Shown one piece after another: positions 1 through 8,225 of a DNA stretch of 64,000 nt (position 1 is its first letter; each line of letters begins with the position of its first letter). Under the pieces are notes generated by a model. That model was given only the letters and a program-made list of their open reading frames with translations, had not been told where the DNA came from and did no database searches. Where the stretch lies: NCBI RefSeq assembly GCF_020886775.1, contig NZ_AP024525.1, forward strand, positions 4,030,001 through 4,094,000. The letters are read 5' to 3'. Position numbers and translations under genes: made by a program. The stretch is from Sinomonas cyclohexanicum. Lineage in GTDB: Bacteria > Actinomycetota > Actinomycetes > Actinomycetales > Micrococcaceae.

Positions 1-883
1 GCTGCCGCCGCGGCAGGGCCGGGACGTAGGAGATCCGCGAGTACAGCGTGGGCGGGACGGCGAGGATCGCCCGGCGAGCGGTGACGGTCACGCGGCCCGC
101 GGTGCCGCCGTCGGCCGTCACCGTCACGCTGGCGCTCCCACCCTCCCCCTCATTCCACGCGACGGTCCGGACGGGCGCTCCGAGCACGACGGCGTCGCCT
201 AGCTGGGCGGCCATCGCCTCGCTGACGGACTGCATGCCGCCCACCACGCGCTTGTCGAGGATGAAGTCCTCGTCGAGGAGGTTGCTGAACGAGCCGGCCG
301 AGGCGGCCATGAGCACGGCCTGCAGCGCGGAGAAGGCGTGGGCGGGCTTGGTGAGCATGCCGCCGGCGATGAACAGGCCGATGAGGTTGCAGGCCTCCTC
401 GTCCGCGGACTGGGCGCGGAGCCAATGGTGGAAGCTCACGGTGTCCAGCTCGCGGGCCTTCGGGTGCGCCCAGGGCTCCTCGGCACCGAGCTCCATGGCG
501 AGCCGGTCGAGGGTCGCGGTGAGGCGCTCGACCTCCGCGAGCGTGCCCGGGCTGACGGGAAAGTCCTCGCCGGAGTAGACGGTGCGGGTTCCGTCCGGGG
601 CGACGTAGACGCTCTCCCCCTCGCGGTAGCGGTCGAAGGTCTGCTTGCCGAGCTCGTCGACGAGGCCCAGCAGCTCCGTCTGGTCCGGGCTGATCCACTG
701 GCCGCCGATCTCGAGGAACGCGCCGTCGATCGTGTCGCTCCACGTGCGGCCGCCGACGCGGTCGCGGGCCTCGAGCACGACGACGCGCTGGCCCGCCTTG
801 GTCAGCGTGCGGGCGGCCATGAGGCCGGCGGGGCCGGCACCGACGACGACGACATCGGCATCGCGGGTCTGGGGCTGGGACAT
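1..883 (-). CDS. puo: Putrescine oxidase / flavin monoamine oxidase (3' end beyond window)
   Basis: FAD-dependent amine oxidase, expected to oxidise putrescine to 4-aminobutanal, ammonia and H2O2. The N-terminus shows the dinucleotide-binding motif VVVGAGPAGL (about residues 12-21), followed by LEARDRVGGRTW and EIGGQWISPDQ, which are characteristic of actinobacterial putrescine oxidases. The start ATG (883-881) follows an AAAGGAG ribosome site. About 294 residues are visible; the C-terminal substrate and FAD parts lie outside. The neighbours encode a TetR regulator and the agmatine-to-putrescine enzymes, which supports putrescine as substrate. Another primary amine such as tyramine cannot be excluded. 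Confidence 0.85.
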   Translation of the reverse strand, partial: MSQPQTRDADVVVVGAGPAGLMAARTLTKAGQRVVVLEARDRVGGRTWSDTIDGAFLEIGGQWISPDQTELLGLVDELGKQTFDRYREGESVYVAPDGTRTVYSGEDFPVSPGTLAEVERLTATLDRLAMELGAEEPWAHPKARELDTVSFHHWLRAQSADEEACNLIGLFIAGGMLTKPAHAFSALQAVLMAASAGSFSNLLDEDFILDKRVVGGMQSVSEAMAAQLGDAVVLGAPVRTVAWNEGEGGSASVTVTADGGTAGRVTVTARRAILAVPPTLYSRISYVPALPRRQ

Positions 884-922
884 GATGGCTCCTTTGGGAG
901 GGTATGTGGGGGAGGTCTCAAA

Positions 923-937
923 ATGAATTTAGTTCAT
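923..937. promoter_or_regulatory. Candidate TetR operator, site 1
   Basis: The sequence ATGAA-TTTAG-TTCAT is a perfect 5-5-5 inverted repeat, 40-54 bases upstream of the amine oxidase start. A second copy with the consensus AYGAA-N5-TTCAT lies at 1819-1833, upstream of the amidase gene. The pair brackets the tetR gene and is AT-rich in a GC-rich region. That the adjacent TetR binds it is inference. Confidence 0.55.
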
Positions 938-990
938 TATCTGAGCCTCGGCAAGACCCTCTCCCCCGGCACCCCTCCCCGCCCCGCATT

Positions 991-1034
991 GAGGGGTCAG
1001 GTCCCCGGCGAGGGGTCATGTCCCTGCGTTGAGG
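991..1034. repeat. GAGGGGTCA direct repeats downstream of tetR
   Basis: Two GAGGGGTCA units begin at 991 and 1010, followed by a TTGAGG remnant at 1029-1034. The reverse complement of the same words (TGACCCCTCAACGCC) occurs at 1741-1776, so the tetR gene lies between facing copies. The position just after the tetR stop would suit a terminator-like role, but no U-tract is present. Confidence 0.45.
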
Positions 1035-1035
1035 C

Positions 1036-1725
1036 TCACCCACGGGTGGCGCGGACGGCCGCGAGCGTGCCCCGCAGCCCGGCGACGAGGGCGTTGAGCC
1101 CCAGGCCGAACGCGGCGTCGGCCGAGGCGGCGCCCCTCGCGGGCCGGACGGCGACGGCGGCGGCGAACGTGGGCGCGAGGTCGTGGTGGTCGCCGACGTC
1201 GAAGATCCCCTCCGGCGCCGAGACGTCCATGGCGGAACCCAGGACGAACGACTCGACGGCCACGATCACGTCCACCACCATGTCCATCGGCCATCCGCCG
1301 GCACGGAGTCCGTCCGCGACCCGCTCGTACATGGCCAAGGTGTGCGGGGCGCCGGCCACGGGGAACACCGCGATGATCGGGATGAGCGGCAGGTGCGGCG
1401 CGAATGCCGCGCGGTACGAGTGCGCCCAGCGGGTGATCGCGAGGTCCCACGGATCGACGCCGAAGCCGCTCGTGTCGATGGTCTCGCAGACGTCGTCCTG
1501 GACCCAGTTCAGGACCTCGTCCTTGGATTCGACGTGGTTGTAGAGGGCTGACGGCGCGGTCTTGAGCTCCCGGGCAAGCGCCGCCATGGTGAGCCCCTCG
1601 TAGCCGGCCCGGCCCACGACGGCGAGCGCCGCCGTCGTGATCTTCTCCCGCGACAGCAGGGGCCTGGGCGGGCGGCCCCTCCGGCGCGGGGCGGCCTGCT
1701 GCGCGTCGGGGGCGGGGGCGTCCAT
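1036..1725 (-). CDS. TetR/AcrR family regulator of the putrescine/agmatine genes
   Basis: A 229-residue TetR-type repressor. After a Pro/Arg-rich leader (RRRGRPPRPLLSREKI) comes the helix-turn-helix (GLTMAALARELKTAPSALYN), then a TetR_C-like ligand domain. The start is the ATG at 1725-1723; an in-frame upstream extension would run into the divergent promoter. The gene lies between the amine oxidase and the divergent amidase gene, and two AYGAA-N5-TTCAT sites sit before those two genes. It is therefore the obvious candidate repressor for both transcription units, probably responding to a polyamine or its aldehyde. The ligand is not visible from sequence. Confidence 0.85.
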   Translation of the reverse strand: MDAPAPDAQQAAPRRRGRPPRPLLSREKITTAALAVVGRAGYEGLTMAALARELKTAPSALYNHVESKDEVLNWVQDDVCETIDTSGFGVDPWDLAITRWAHSYRAAFAPHLPLIPIIAVFPVAGAPHTLAMYERVADGLRAGGWPMDMVVDVIVAVESFVLGSAMDVSAPEGIFDVGDHHDLAPTFAAAVAVRPARGAASADAAFGLGLNALVAGLRGTLAAVRATRG

Positions 1726-1740
1726 GGTTCGCCAGTCTAG

Positions 1741-1776
1741 TGACCCCTCAACGCCGGAACATGACCGCTCAACGCC
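1741..1776. repeat. TGACC-CTCAACGCC direct repeats upstream of tetR
   Basis: Two units, TGACCCCTCAACGCC at 1741 and TGACCGCTCAACGCC at 1762, are the inverse of the repeats at 991-1034. They lie within the tetR-amidase intergenic region, close to the tetR start. Function is unknown. Confidence 0.45.
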
Positions 1777-1818
1777 AGGGAGGGGGTTGACCGTGGCGCA
1801 GATCACGTGCTCTCATAA

Positions 1819-1833
1819 ACGAACGCTATTCAT
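1819..1833. promoter_or_regulatory. Candidate TetR operator, site 2
   Basis: ACGAA-CGCTA-TTCAT has the same framework as site 1 (AYGAA-N5-TTCAT). It lies 52-66 bases upstream of the amidase ATG, in the divergent region shared with tetR. Assignment to the adjacent regulator is inference. Confidence 0.5.
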
Positions 1834-1884
1834 TTAGGGCCTACCCCGAGCCTTTCCCGCAAGACCTCCCCCGAAGGACTTCCC

Positions 1885-2980
1885 ATGCACGAGATCCTTG
1901 CCCTGCAGCCCCCGGTGTCGTGGGCCCGCCCGCGCACCGACTCGGATGAGACTGGCCGCCGCGAGCCGCTGCGCGTCGCGCTCGTCCAGCACCGCTGGCA
2001 CGAGGACCCGGCCGCCACCGAGGCCGAGCTCGAGGACGGCATCCGCCGCGCGGCCGCCCACGGTGCCCGCGTCGTCTTCCTCCCCGAGCTGACCCTCCCG
2101 CTACCCCGCGGACACGCTCCCCGACTACACCCCGAGCAGCATCGCCGAGGACCTCGAGACGGGCCGGACCCTCGCGTTCGCCCGCCGCGCCGCGGCCGCC
2201 CACGGGGTCCTCGTCCACGCGAGCCTGTACCGCAGGGCCGCGACGGCCCCCGACCCGCTCGGCTACAACACCGCGATCCTCGTCGCCCCGACCGGCGAGC
2301 TCCTCGCCGCGACGGACAAGCTCCACATCCCCGTCACCGAGGGCTACTACGAGGACAAGTTCTTCCGTCCGGGCCCGGAGCGGGCCCCCCACACGGCCGC
2401 CGACCCGTACCCCGTGCACGCCCCCGCAGAGCTCGGCGGCGCGCGCCTCGGCCTGCCGACCTGCTGGGACGAGTGGTTCCCCGAGCTCGCCCGCATGTAC
2501 TCCCTCGCCGGTGCCGAGATCCTCGCCTACCCCACGGCTATCGGCTCCGAGCCCGGCCACCCCGACTTCGACACCGAGCCGCTCTGGCGCCAGGTCATCG
2601 TGGGCAGCGGGATCGCCAACGGCACGTTCATGGTCGTCCCGAACCGGTGGGGCTCCGAGGGCCTCGTGACGTTCTACGGCTCCTCCTTCATCTCCGACCC
2701 CTACGGCCGCATCCTCGCCCGCGCCCCGCGCGAAGGTTCCGCGGTGCTCGTCGCGGACCTCGACCTCGACGCCCGCCGCGACTGGCTCACGCTCTTCCCG
2801 TTCCTCACCACGCGCCGTCCCGACACGTACGGCGCGCTCACCGCTCCCGTGGACCCGGCACGCCCGTTCGGTGGGACGCACGACGGCGGCGAGTCGCCGG
2901 CGTCGTCCGCCGCGCCCCGCGCCGGGGGCACCGCCACACCGGCAGCCGCTGCCCACGAGCTGCAGGGAGCGGGCGCATGA
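1885..2980 (+). pseudogene. aguB: N-carbamoylputrescine amidase, frameshifted
   Basis: Carbon-nitrogen hydrolase (nitrilase superfamily) that would convert N-carbamoylputrescine to putrescine, CO2 and ammonia. The first part (from ATG 1885, RBS GAAGGA) reads to VVFLPELTL, carrying the catalytic Glu. The protein then continues one frame over from about 2101 with YPADTLPDYTPSS and on to the Lys region (TDKLHIPVTEGYYEDKFF), the Cys nucleophile (GLPTCWDEWFPE) and a normal C-terminus. The break fits loss of two bases from a CCGCGCTACC-like stretch near 2096-2101. It is either a real inactivation or a sequencing error; the rest looks intact. The tail holds an in-frame GCACGACGGCGG repeat (THDGGESP). 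The stop overlaps the aguA start (ATGA). Confidence 0.85.
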
Positions 2981-4014
2981 GCTGGCGCATGCCCGCGGAG
3001 ACGGATCCGCACGAGCGGCTGTGGATGGCATGGCCGTCCGGCGGCTACACGCTCGGCGGGACGGACGCGGACGCGCATGAGGCGCGGGCGGCGTGGGCGG
3101 CCGTGGCGCACGCGGCGCGGCGGTACGAGCCGGTCACGATGGTGGTCCGGCACGAGGACCGTGCGATCGCGAGGGCCTACTTGGACCGCCGCGTGGATCT
3201 ACTCGAGGCGGACCTGGACGACGCGTGGATGCGGGACATGGGCCCGAGCTTCGTGCTCGGCTCAGCCGAAGATGGTGCAAGCGTGCTCGGCGCCGTGGAC
3301 TGGGTCTTCAACGGCTGGGGCGCCCAGGACTGGGCGACGTGGGAGAACGACGCGAGGATCGGCCGCACGGTCGCCGCGGCCGCCGGCGCCGAGCACATCC
3401 CGAGCCGGCTCGTGAACGAGGGCGGGGGCATCCAGGTGGACGGGCTCGGCACCGTGCTCGTCACGGAGACCGTGCAGTTGGACCCGGGCCGCAATCCCGG
3501 CCTCACCAAGGCGGAGGTCGAGGCGGAGCTCGGGCACACCCTGGGCGCCCACCACGCGGTCTGGCTGCCCCGAGGCCTCACGCGGGACTCGGAGCGGTTC
3601 GGCACCCGCGGACACGTGGACCTCGTCGCGGCGATCCCGCGCCCGGGCACGCTCCTGGTCCACGTCCAGCACAACCCTGAGCACCCGGACCACGAGGTAT
3701 CGGGCGAGATCCTCGAGGCCCTCCATGCCTCCCGGACCTCGGACGGGACGCCGTGGGACATCATCGAGGTCCCCGCCCCGGCCCAGCTGCACGACGGCGA
3801 GGGCTGGGTCGACTGGAGCTACATCAACCACGTCGCCCTGAACGGCGGGCTCGTGGCCTGCACGTTCAACGACCCGCATGACGAGAAGGCGCTCCGCCTC
3901 CTCGCCGACGCCTACCGCGGGCGGCACATCACCGCCGTCGACGCCCGCGTCATCTTCTCCCGCGGGGGCGGGATCCACTGCATCACCCAGCAGCAGCCGG
4001 CCGCCCGGGCCTGA
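2977..4014 (+). CDS. aguA: Agmatine deiminase
   Basis: Converts agmatine to N-carbamoylputrescine and ammonia. The 345-residue protein has the usual family length and shows the guanidino-group-modifying motifs: DAWMRDMGP, NEGGGIQVDG, GHVDLVAA and the catalytic cysteine in GGGIHCITQQ (Cys335). The ATG at 2977 overlaps the amidase stop (ATGA), so the two genes should be translationally coupled. With the upstream amidase and the amine oxidase it completes agmatine to putrescine to 4-aminobutanal. The following APC permease could supply substrate. Confidence 0.93.
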   Translation: MSWRMPAETDPHERLWMAWPSGGYTLGGTDADAHEARAAWAAVAHAARRYEPVTMVVRHEDRAIARAYLDRRVDLLEADLDDAWMRDMGPSFVLGSAEDGASVLGAVDWVFNGWGAQDWATWENDARIGRTVAAAAGAEHIPSRLVNEGGGIQVDGLGTVLVTETVQLDPGRNPGLTKAEVEAELGHTLGAHHAVWLPRGLTRDSERFGTRGHVDLVAAIPRPGTLLVHVQHNPEHPDHEVSGEILEALHASRTSDGTPWDIIEVPAPAQLHDGEGWVDWSYINHVALNGGLVACTFNDPHDEKALRLLADAYRGRHITAVDARVIFSRGGGIHCITQQQPAARA

Positions 4015-4179
4015 CATCCGGGCCCGACTGCCGCGCCACACCACAGGGCCTGACCGCCCATCAACCGCACCCTCGCCCACCGAGGTGATCCCCCTGACGG
4101 GTCCGTGTCTGCGATACCGGACCCACCGCCCCTCCGCCGCATTGATGCAGCGGATCGCATGAAAGAACATGGTCTGAAG

Positions 4180-5559
4180 ATGTCTCAGAACACCACCGCG
4201 CTGAAGCGGTCGCTCGGATTGTGGGCGATCGTCGGACTCGGCATGGGGTACATGACCCCCACCACGGTCTTCGATACGTTCGGCATCGTTTCGGGCGAGA
4301 CCAACGGCGCCGTCCCGCTCGCCTACCTCGTGGCCCTCGTCGCGATGGTCTTCACGGCCATCAGCTACGGCCGCATGACCCGGCTCTTCCCCTCGGCCGG
4401 CTCCGCCTACACGTACACGTCGCAGACGATCCACCCCAACGTGGGCTTCCTCGTCGGCTGGACGTCACTGCTCGACTACCTCCTGCTCCCCCTTGTCAAC
4501 GCCGTGATCGTGCGGATCTACATGGAGTCGTTCTTCCCGGACGTGCCGTCGTGGATCTGGGTGGTCGGGTACGTCGTCGTGATCACCGCGATGAACCTGT
4601 GGAGCATGAACTCGACGTCCAAGGTCAACGGCATCCTCGTGATCTTCGAGATCGTGCTCATCGGCGTGTTCATCGTCCTCGCGTGGAACGCCCTGTCCCA
4701 GGGCGCAGGCGCCGGCTCGCCGTTCACCTCGGTCCCCCTGTTCCACGACGGTGTGGACGCCGGCGCGATCATGTCCGGCGCCACGGTGGTGTGCTTCTCG
4801 TTCATCGGCTTCGACGCGATCACGATGTACTCCGAGGAGGCGAAGGACGCGAACACCGTCCCCAAGGCGATCGTGATCGCGCTCCTGCTCGGCGGAGCGA
4901 TCTTCTTCGCCGCCGCATGGTTCGGCCAGTCGGTCTTCCCGACACTCGACGGGTTCGACAACACCGACGACACCCTGCCCGAGATGGCCCTCAAGGTCGG
5001 CGGGCAGTTCTTCAAGATCCTCTTCACCTCGGCCGCGTTCGCCGCGACGGTCGCGTCCAGCCTCGCCTCGCACGCCTCGGTGTCCCGCATGATCTACGTC
5101 ATGGGCCGCAACGGCACGGGCCCCGTCTCGCGGTTCTTCTCGTTCGTGCACCCGAAGTTCCGCACTCCCTCCTACGCCGTGGTCTTCGTCGGCGCCGTCT
5201 CGCTCCTGGCCATCCCGTTCACGCTCGAGTTCGTCTCCTCGATGATCAACTTCGGCGCCCTCATCGCGTTCACGTTCGTGAACCTCACGGTGATCGTGCT
5301 CTTCGCGCTGCGACGCAAGCAGATCCGGACGCCGCGCGAGGTGCTCGTGAACATCGTGCTCCCGCTCATCGGCACCATCCTCACGGGCGTCCTCTGGGCC
5401 AACCTGCAGATGGACGCGCTCATGTACGGCGTGGTGTGGCTCGTGATCGGGCTCGTCTGCCTCGTGGTCATGACCCGCGGGTTCCGCCGCCGGATCGGGG
5501 TGAAGCTGGAAGAGGAGGACGTGGAGGAGATCGAGCACCTCGCCGGTCCCCGCGTCTGA
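4180..5559 (+). CDS. APC-family amino acid/polyamine permease
   Basis: Membrane transporter of the amino acid-polyamine-organocation superfamily with about twelve predicted transmembrane helices. Helix 1 carries the family's glycine-rich substrate motif (GLWAIVGLGMGYMTP), and FSFIGFDAITMYSEEAKD is the APC helix 6 region. The start at 4180 (MSQNTTALKRS) has a weak TGAAG ahead of it; ATG 4159 would add seven residues. It lies 165 bases after aguA on the same strand, so agmatine or putrescine uptake is the likeliest role. Other amino acids remain possible. Confidence 0.85.
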   Translation: MSQNTTALKRSLGLWAIVGLGMGYMTPTTVFDTFGIVSGETNGAVPLAYLVALVAMVFTAISYGRMTRLFPSAGSAYTYTSQTIHPNVGFLVGWTSLLDYLLLPLVNAVIVRIYMESFFPDVPSWIWVVGYVVVITAMNLWSMNSTSKVNGILVIFEIVLIGVFIVLAWNALSQGAGAGSPFTSVPLFHDGVDAGAIMSGATVVCFSFIGFDAITMYSEEAKDANTVPKAIVIALLLGGAIFFAAAWFGQSVFPTLDGFDNTDDTLPEMALKVGGQFFKILFTSAAFAATVASSLASHASVSRMIYVMGRNGTGPVSRFFSFVHPKFRTPSYAVVFVGAVSLLAIPFTLEFVSSMINFGALIAFTFVNLTVIVLFALRRKQIRTPREVLVNIVLPLIGTILTGVLWANLQMDALMYGVVWLVIGLVCLVVMTRGFRRRIGVKLEEEDVEEIEHLAGPRV

Positions 5560-5583
5560 GCCGCGCTTCCCTGAGCACTGGGC

Positions 5584-5632
5584 GCACGACGGCGGTGGGC
5601 CGGGTCCCGTACCCGGCCCACCGCCGTCGTGC
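5584..5632. terminator. 22-bp perfect hairpin carrying the GCACGACGGCGG motif
   Basis: Arms at 5584-5605 and 5611-5632 are exact reverse complements around a 5-base loop. The outer part is GCACGACGGCGG. It stands 25 bases after the permease stop, so it should end that transcript, although no U-run follows. The same outer motif recurs in hairpins near 44.5, 46.4, 47.7 and 49.2 kb. Confidence 0.7.
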
Positions 5633-5642
5633 CTCACCGCTC

Positions 5643-5670
5643 CAGCTGACCTCCAGAAGCTGACTTCCAG
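5643..5670. repeat. Two tandem 14-bp repeat units
   Basis: CAGCTGACCTCCAG (5643-5656) is followed directly by AAGCTGACTTCCAG (5657-5670). These are members of the 14-bp family seen in larger arrays at 14677-14748, 16166-16224 and 24509-24643. Confidence 0.6.
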
Positions 5671-5713
5671 ACGGTGCGGGGACGGGCGGGAGGTGCACGG
5701 GTAGGGTGGGGCC

Positions 5714-6898
5714 ATGGTCGCTCCCCGCACTGAGATCCTGCCGTTCCGCTACCTGTTCGGCCCGGGGCCGGGCAACGCGTACCCGGAGGTGATGGCCGCG
5801 CTGTCGCACCCGGTGATCGGGCACCTCGACCCGGCGTTCATCGACCGCCTGGACCGGGTCTCCGACGGCCTGCGGCAGGTGTGGGGGACCCAGAACGCGC
5901 GCACGTGGCCGGTCTCGGCGACGGGGTCCGGCGGCATGGAGGCCGCGTTCGTGAACTTCGTCGAGCCGGGCGATCCGGTGGTGGTCGCCGTCAACGGGCT
6001 GTTCGGGGAACGGATGGCCGAGGTCGCGCGGAGGTGCGGGGCCGACGTCGTGCGCGTGGACCACGAGTGGGGGCAGCCGGTGGACGCCGAGCGCGTCCTG
6101 GCCGCGCACCCGAACCCCAAGATCATCGCGGCCGTGCACGCGGAGACGTCCACGGGCGTGCGCTCGGACATCTCCGCGCTCGGCGCCGGCAAGGGCGACG
6201 CGCTGCTGCTCGTGGATGCCGTCACGTCGATCGGCGGGCTCGAGCTGCGCGCGGACGCGTGGGGCATCGACATCGGGTACGCGGGCACGCAGAAGTGCCT
6301 CGGCGTCCCGCCCGGGCTCGCGCCGTTCACGGTCTCGGAGCGCGCGTTCGAGCGGCGGGTCAAGGACCCGCGGTCCTGGTACTTCGACATCGGGCTGCTC
6401 GGCGGGTACGTCGGCGCGGCCGAGGGGCACACGCGCACCTACCACCACACGGCGCCCGTGACGATGGTCGCAGGCCTCGAGGCAGGGCTGGCCCGCATCC
6501 TCGCCGAGGGGCTGCCGGCCGTGTGGGCGCGGCACGAGGCCGCCGGTGCCGCACTGCGCGAGGGGCTCGAGCACATGGGCCTCGAGCTGTTCGCCGCCGA
6601 GGGGCACCGCCTGCCCAGCCTGACCACGGTCAAGGTGCCCGACGGCGTTTCCTCCGCCCGCGTCCGGCAGATCCTGCTCGAGCAGTACTCGATGGAGATC
6701 GGCGCGGGCGTGGGGAAGTTCGCGGACACGGTGTGGCGGATCGGGCTCATGGGGCCCAACGCAGACCCGGCGTCGATCACGCTCGTGCTCGGGGCGCTCG
6801 GAGAGGCGATTGCCGCATCGCGGCAGAACACAGCGCGGCAGAACACAGCAGGGCAGAACACAGCAGGGCAGAACACAGCAGGGCAGAACACGGCGTAG
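5714..6898 (+). CDS. PLP-dependent aminotransferase (alanine-glyoxylate/serine-pyruvate type)
   Basis: Class V aminotransferase of the alanine:glyoxylate / serine:pyruvate family, 394 residues. The N-terminus has the typical FGPGPGNAYPEVMAA opening, then HAETSTGV and DAVTSIGG. The PLP-binding lysine is in GYAGTQKCLGVPPG. The ATG at 5714 begins the conserved N-terminus. The last 25 residues are five tandem pentapeptides (RQNTA/GQNTA), encoded by a 15-bp tandem repeat and not part of the fold. A GNAT gene follows after 9 bases. The substrate pair cannot be settled from sequence. Confidence 0.85.
   Translation: MVAPRTEILPFRYLFGPGPGNAYPEVMAALSHPVIGHLDPAFIDRLDRVSDGLRQVWGTQNARTWPVSATGSGGMEAAFVNFVEPGDPVVVAVNGLFGERMAEVARRCGADVVRVDHEWGQPVDAERVLAAHPNPKIIAAVHAETSTGVRSDISALGAGKGDALLLVDAVTSIGGLELRADAWGIDIGYAGTQKCLGVPPGLAPFTVSERAFERRVKDPRSWYFDIGLLGGYVGAAEGHTRTYHHTAPVTMVAGLEAGLARILAEGLPAVWARHEAAGAALREGLEHMGLELFAAEGHRLPSLTTVKVPDGVSSARVRQILLEQYSMEIGAGVGKFADTVWRIGLMGPNADPASITLVLGALGEAIAASRQNTARQNTAGQNTAGQNTAGQNTA
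6821..6895 (+). repeat. Five 15-bp tandem repeats at the 3' end of the aminotransferase gene
   Basis: Five head-to-tail copies of CGGCAGAACACAGCG-like units encode RQNTA, RQNTA, then three GQNTA-type pentapeptides before the stop. The last three units are almost identical, so copy number probably varies between strains by slippage. Confidence 0.9.
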
Positions 6899-6907
6899 GG
6901 CCCGCGT

Positions 6908-7396
6908 GTGGACTGGACCGTCCGGCGCGCCGAGCCCGCCGACCTCGACGCGATCAACGCGGTTGCCGCCGCGGCCGGGCGCCCGCTGTGGCGGGCCCTA
7001 GCGCTCGCGCCGTTCTCCGACCGGTACGCCGTCGTGGCGCTCTCCGGCCAGAGGATCCTCGGCGCCGCGAAGACGCACTTCTACGCGGGGCCCGACGGCG
7101 GCGCGCCGGGCGGGAACTACCTCGGCGGCGTCGTGGTGCACCCCGCCGCACGACGGCGCGGGGCCGGCCACGCGCTCACGGCCGCCCGGCTGGCGTGGAT
7201 CTGGGAGCGCTCCGACGCCGCCTACTACATCGCGAACGCGGACAACGCCGCGTCGATCGCGATGCACGCGGACTTCGGCTTCCGGCAGATCGCGGAGGGC
7301 CCGCGCTTCCATGGGGTGACGTTCAGCGGCGGCCGCGGGCTCGTGTTCGAGGCGAGGCGGCCGGCGTCGTGGGCCCTTCCCGGAGACTCCACCTGA
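6908..7396 (+). CDS. GNAT-family N-acetyltransferase
   Basis: A 162-residue single-domain GNAT. The acetyl-CoA loop is visible as VVVHPAARRRGAGHALTAA (V/I-x-P-x-x-R-x-x-G-x-G/A), followed by YYIANADNAASIAMHADFGF, the usual C-terminal alpha-beta segment. Start is GTG 6908, 9 bases after the aminotransferase stop, so the two are probably cotranscribed. The acceptor substrate is unknown. Confidence 0.82.
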   Translation: MDWTVRRAEPADLDAINAVAAAAGRPLWRALALAPFSDRYAVVALSGQRILGAAKTHFYAGPDGGAPGGNYLGGVVVHPAARRRGAGHALTAARLAWIWERSDAAYYIANADNAASIAMHADFGFRQIAEGPRFHGVTFSGGRGLVFEARRPASWALPGDST

Positions 7397-7420
7397 GACC
7401 GACTGCCGAAGGTGCGCGGG

Positions 7421-8089
7421 TCAGCCGGCGAGCTCGAGCGGGCCGTCCTCGTAGTCGGGAAGCTCGATGGTGTGCGCGGTGTGGTCCCGCTTGGTGGCGA
7501 GGTAGAAGGCGTTGGCCGCGGAAAGGTGCACGCCCGTGGGCACGCGCTCGGTGACCTCGATGCCGAGGGCCTCGAGCTGGTGCGCCTTGTCCGGGTTGTT
7601 GGAGAGGAGCCGGATCCTCGAGGCGCCGAGGGTGCGCAGCATCTGGGCGGCGGCCCGGTAGTCGCGCTCGTCCTCCGCGCGGCCGAGGGCGCGGTTGGCG
7701 GCGTACGTGTCGAGGCCCTGGTCCTGGAGCGCGTACGCGTCGAGCTTCGCGTACAGGCCGATCCCCCGGCCCTCCTGGCGCAGGTAGAGCAGGAACCCGC
7801 CGGCCTCGGTGATGCGCTCGGCCGCCTCGCGCAGCTGGGGCCCGCAGTCGCAGCGCTCGGAGCCGAAGACGTCCCCGGTGAGGCACTCGCTGTGCGGGCG
7901 CACGAGCGGCGCGTCGCCGCCGTCGTGCGAGCGGGCCAGCGCGGCCTCCCAGTCCCCGAGCCCGAGCAGCAGGTGCTCGCGGCGGTCCGCGAGGTGGCGG
8001 AACGTGAAGACGTCCGCCACGGTGGTGTAGCCGTCGGGGAACTTGAGCGGGACCCGAACCCGTGTGCGCACCTCCGGTGTACCTGACAT
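7421..8089 (-). CDS. ribA: GTP cyclohydrolase II
   Basis: First step of riboflavin synthesis: GTP to 2,5-diamino-6-ribosylamino-pyrimidinone phosphate, formate and pyrophosphate. The 222-residue protein shows the zinc-binding set HSECLTGDVFGSERCDCG, then LLYLRQEGRGIGL and the GTP-binding C-terminal half. It stands alone, unfused to RibB and away from other rib genes. Upstream of HSEC the reading frame contains RSHDGGDAPLV, encoded by an imperfect copy of the GCACGACGG palindrome (7899-7929). This could be natural family variation or a repeat-derived insertion. I see no FMN riboswitch ahead of the start. Confidence 0.93.
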   Translation of the reverse strand: MSGTPEVRTRVRVPLKFPDGYTTVADVFTFRHLADRREHLLLGLGDWEAALARSHDGGDAPLVRPHSECLTGDVFGSERCDCGPQLREAAERITEAGGFLLYLRQEGRGIGLYAKLDAYALQDQGLDTYAANRALGRAEDERDYRAAAQMLRTLGASRIRLLSNNPDKAHQLEALGIEVTERVPTGVHLSAANAFYLATKRDHTAHTIELPDYEDGPLELAG

Positions 8090-8225
8090 GGCCCAGCTCC
8101 CCTCATCTAAAACGTAACAGCGCGATTTTACATGAACGTTCCGAGGCCCGTACAGGACCGTCATGCGATCGCAACACTCGCCTCCTAGTGTTTGTTCCAT
8201 CACCCCGCCCAGGCAGGAGGCAACC

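Noticed and set aside
183-200. GCACGACGGCGTC in the amine oxidase and a similar word near 39757 in the ligase
   Set aside because: They encode ordinary GDAVVL segments in conserved strands and have no second arm.
7139-7160. GCACGACGGCGCGG inside the first GNAT gene as another palindromic repeat
   Set aside because: It encodes the conserved acetyl-CoA loop (PAARRRGAG), so the match follows from the protein family.
8090-8225. FMN riboswitch ahead of ribA
   Set aside because: The 136-base region lacks the conserved RFN elements and multi-stem layout.
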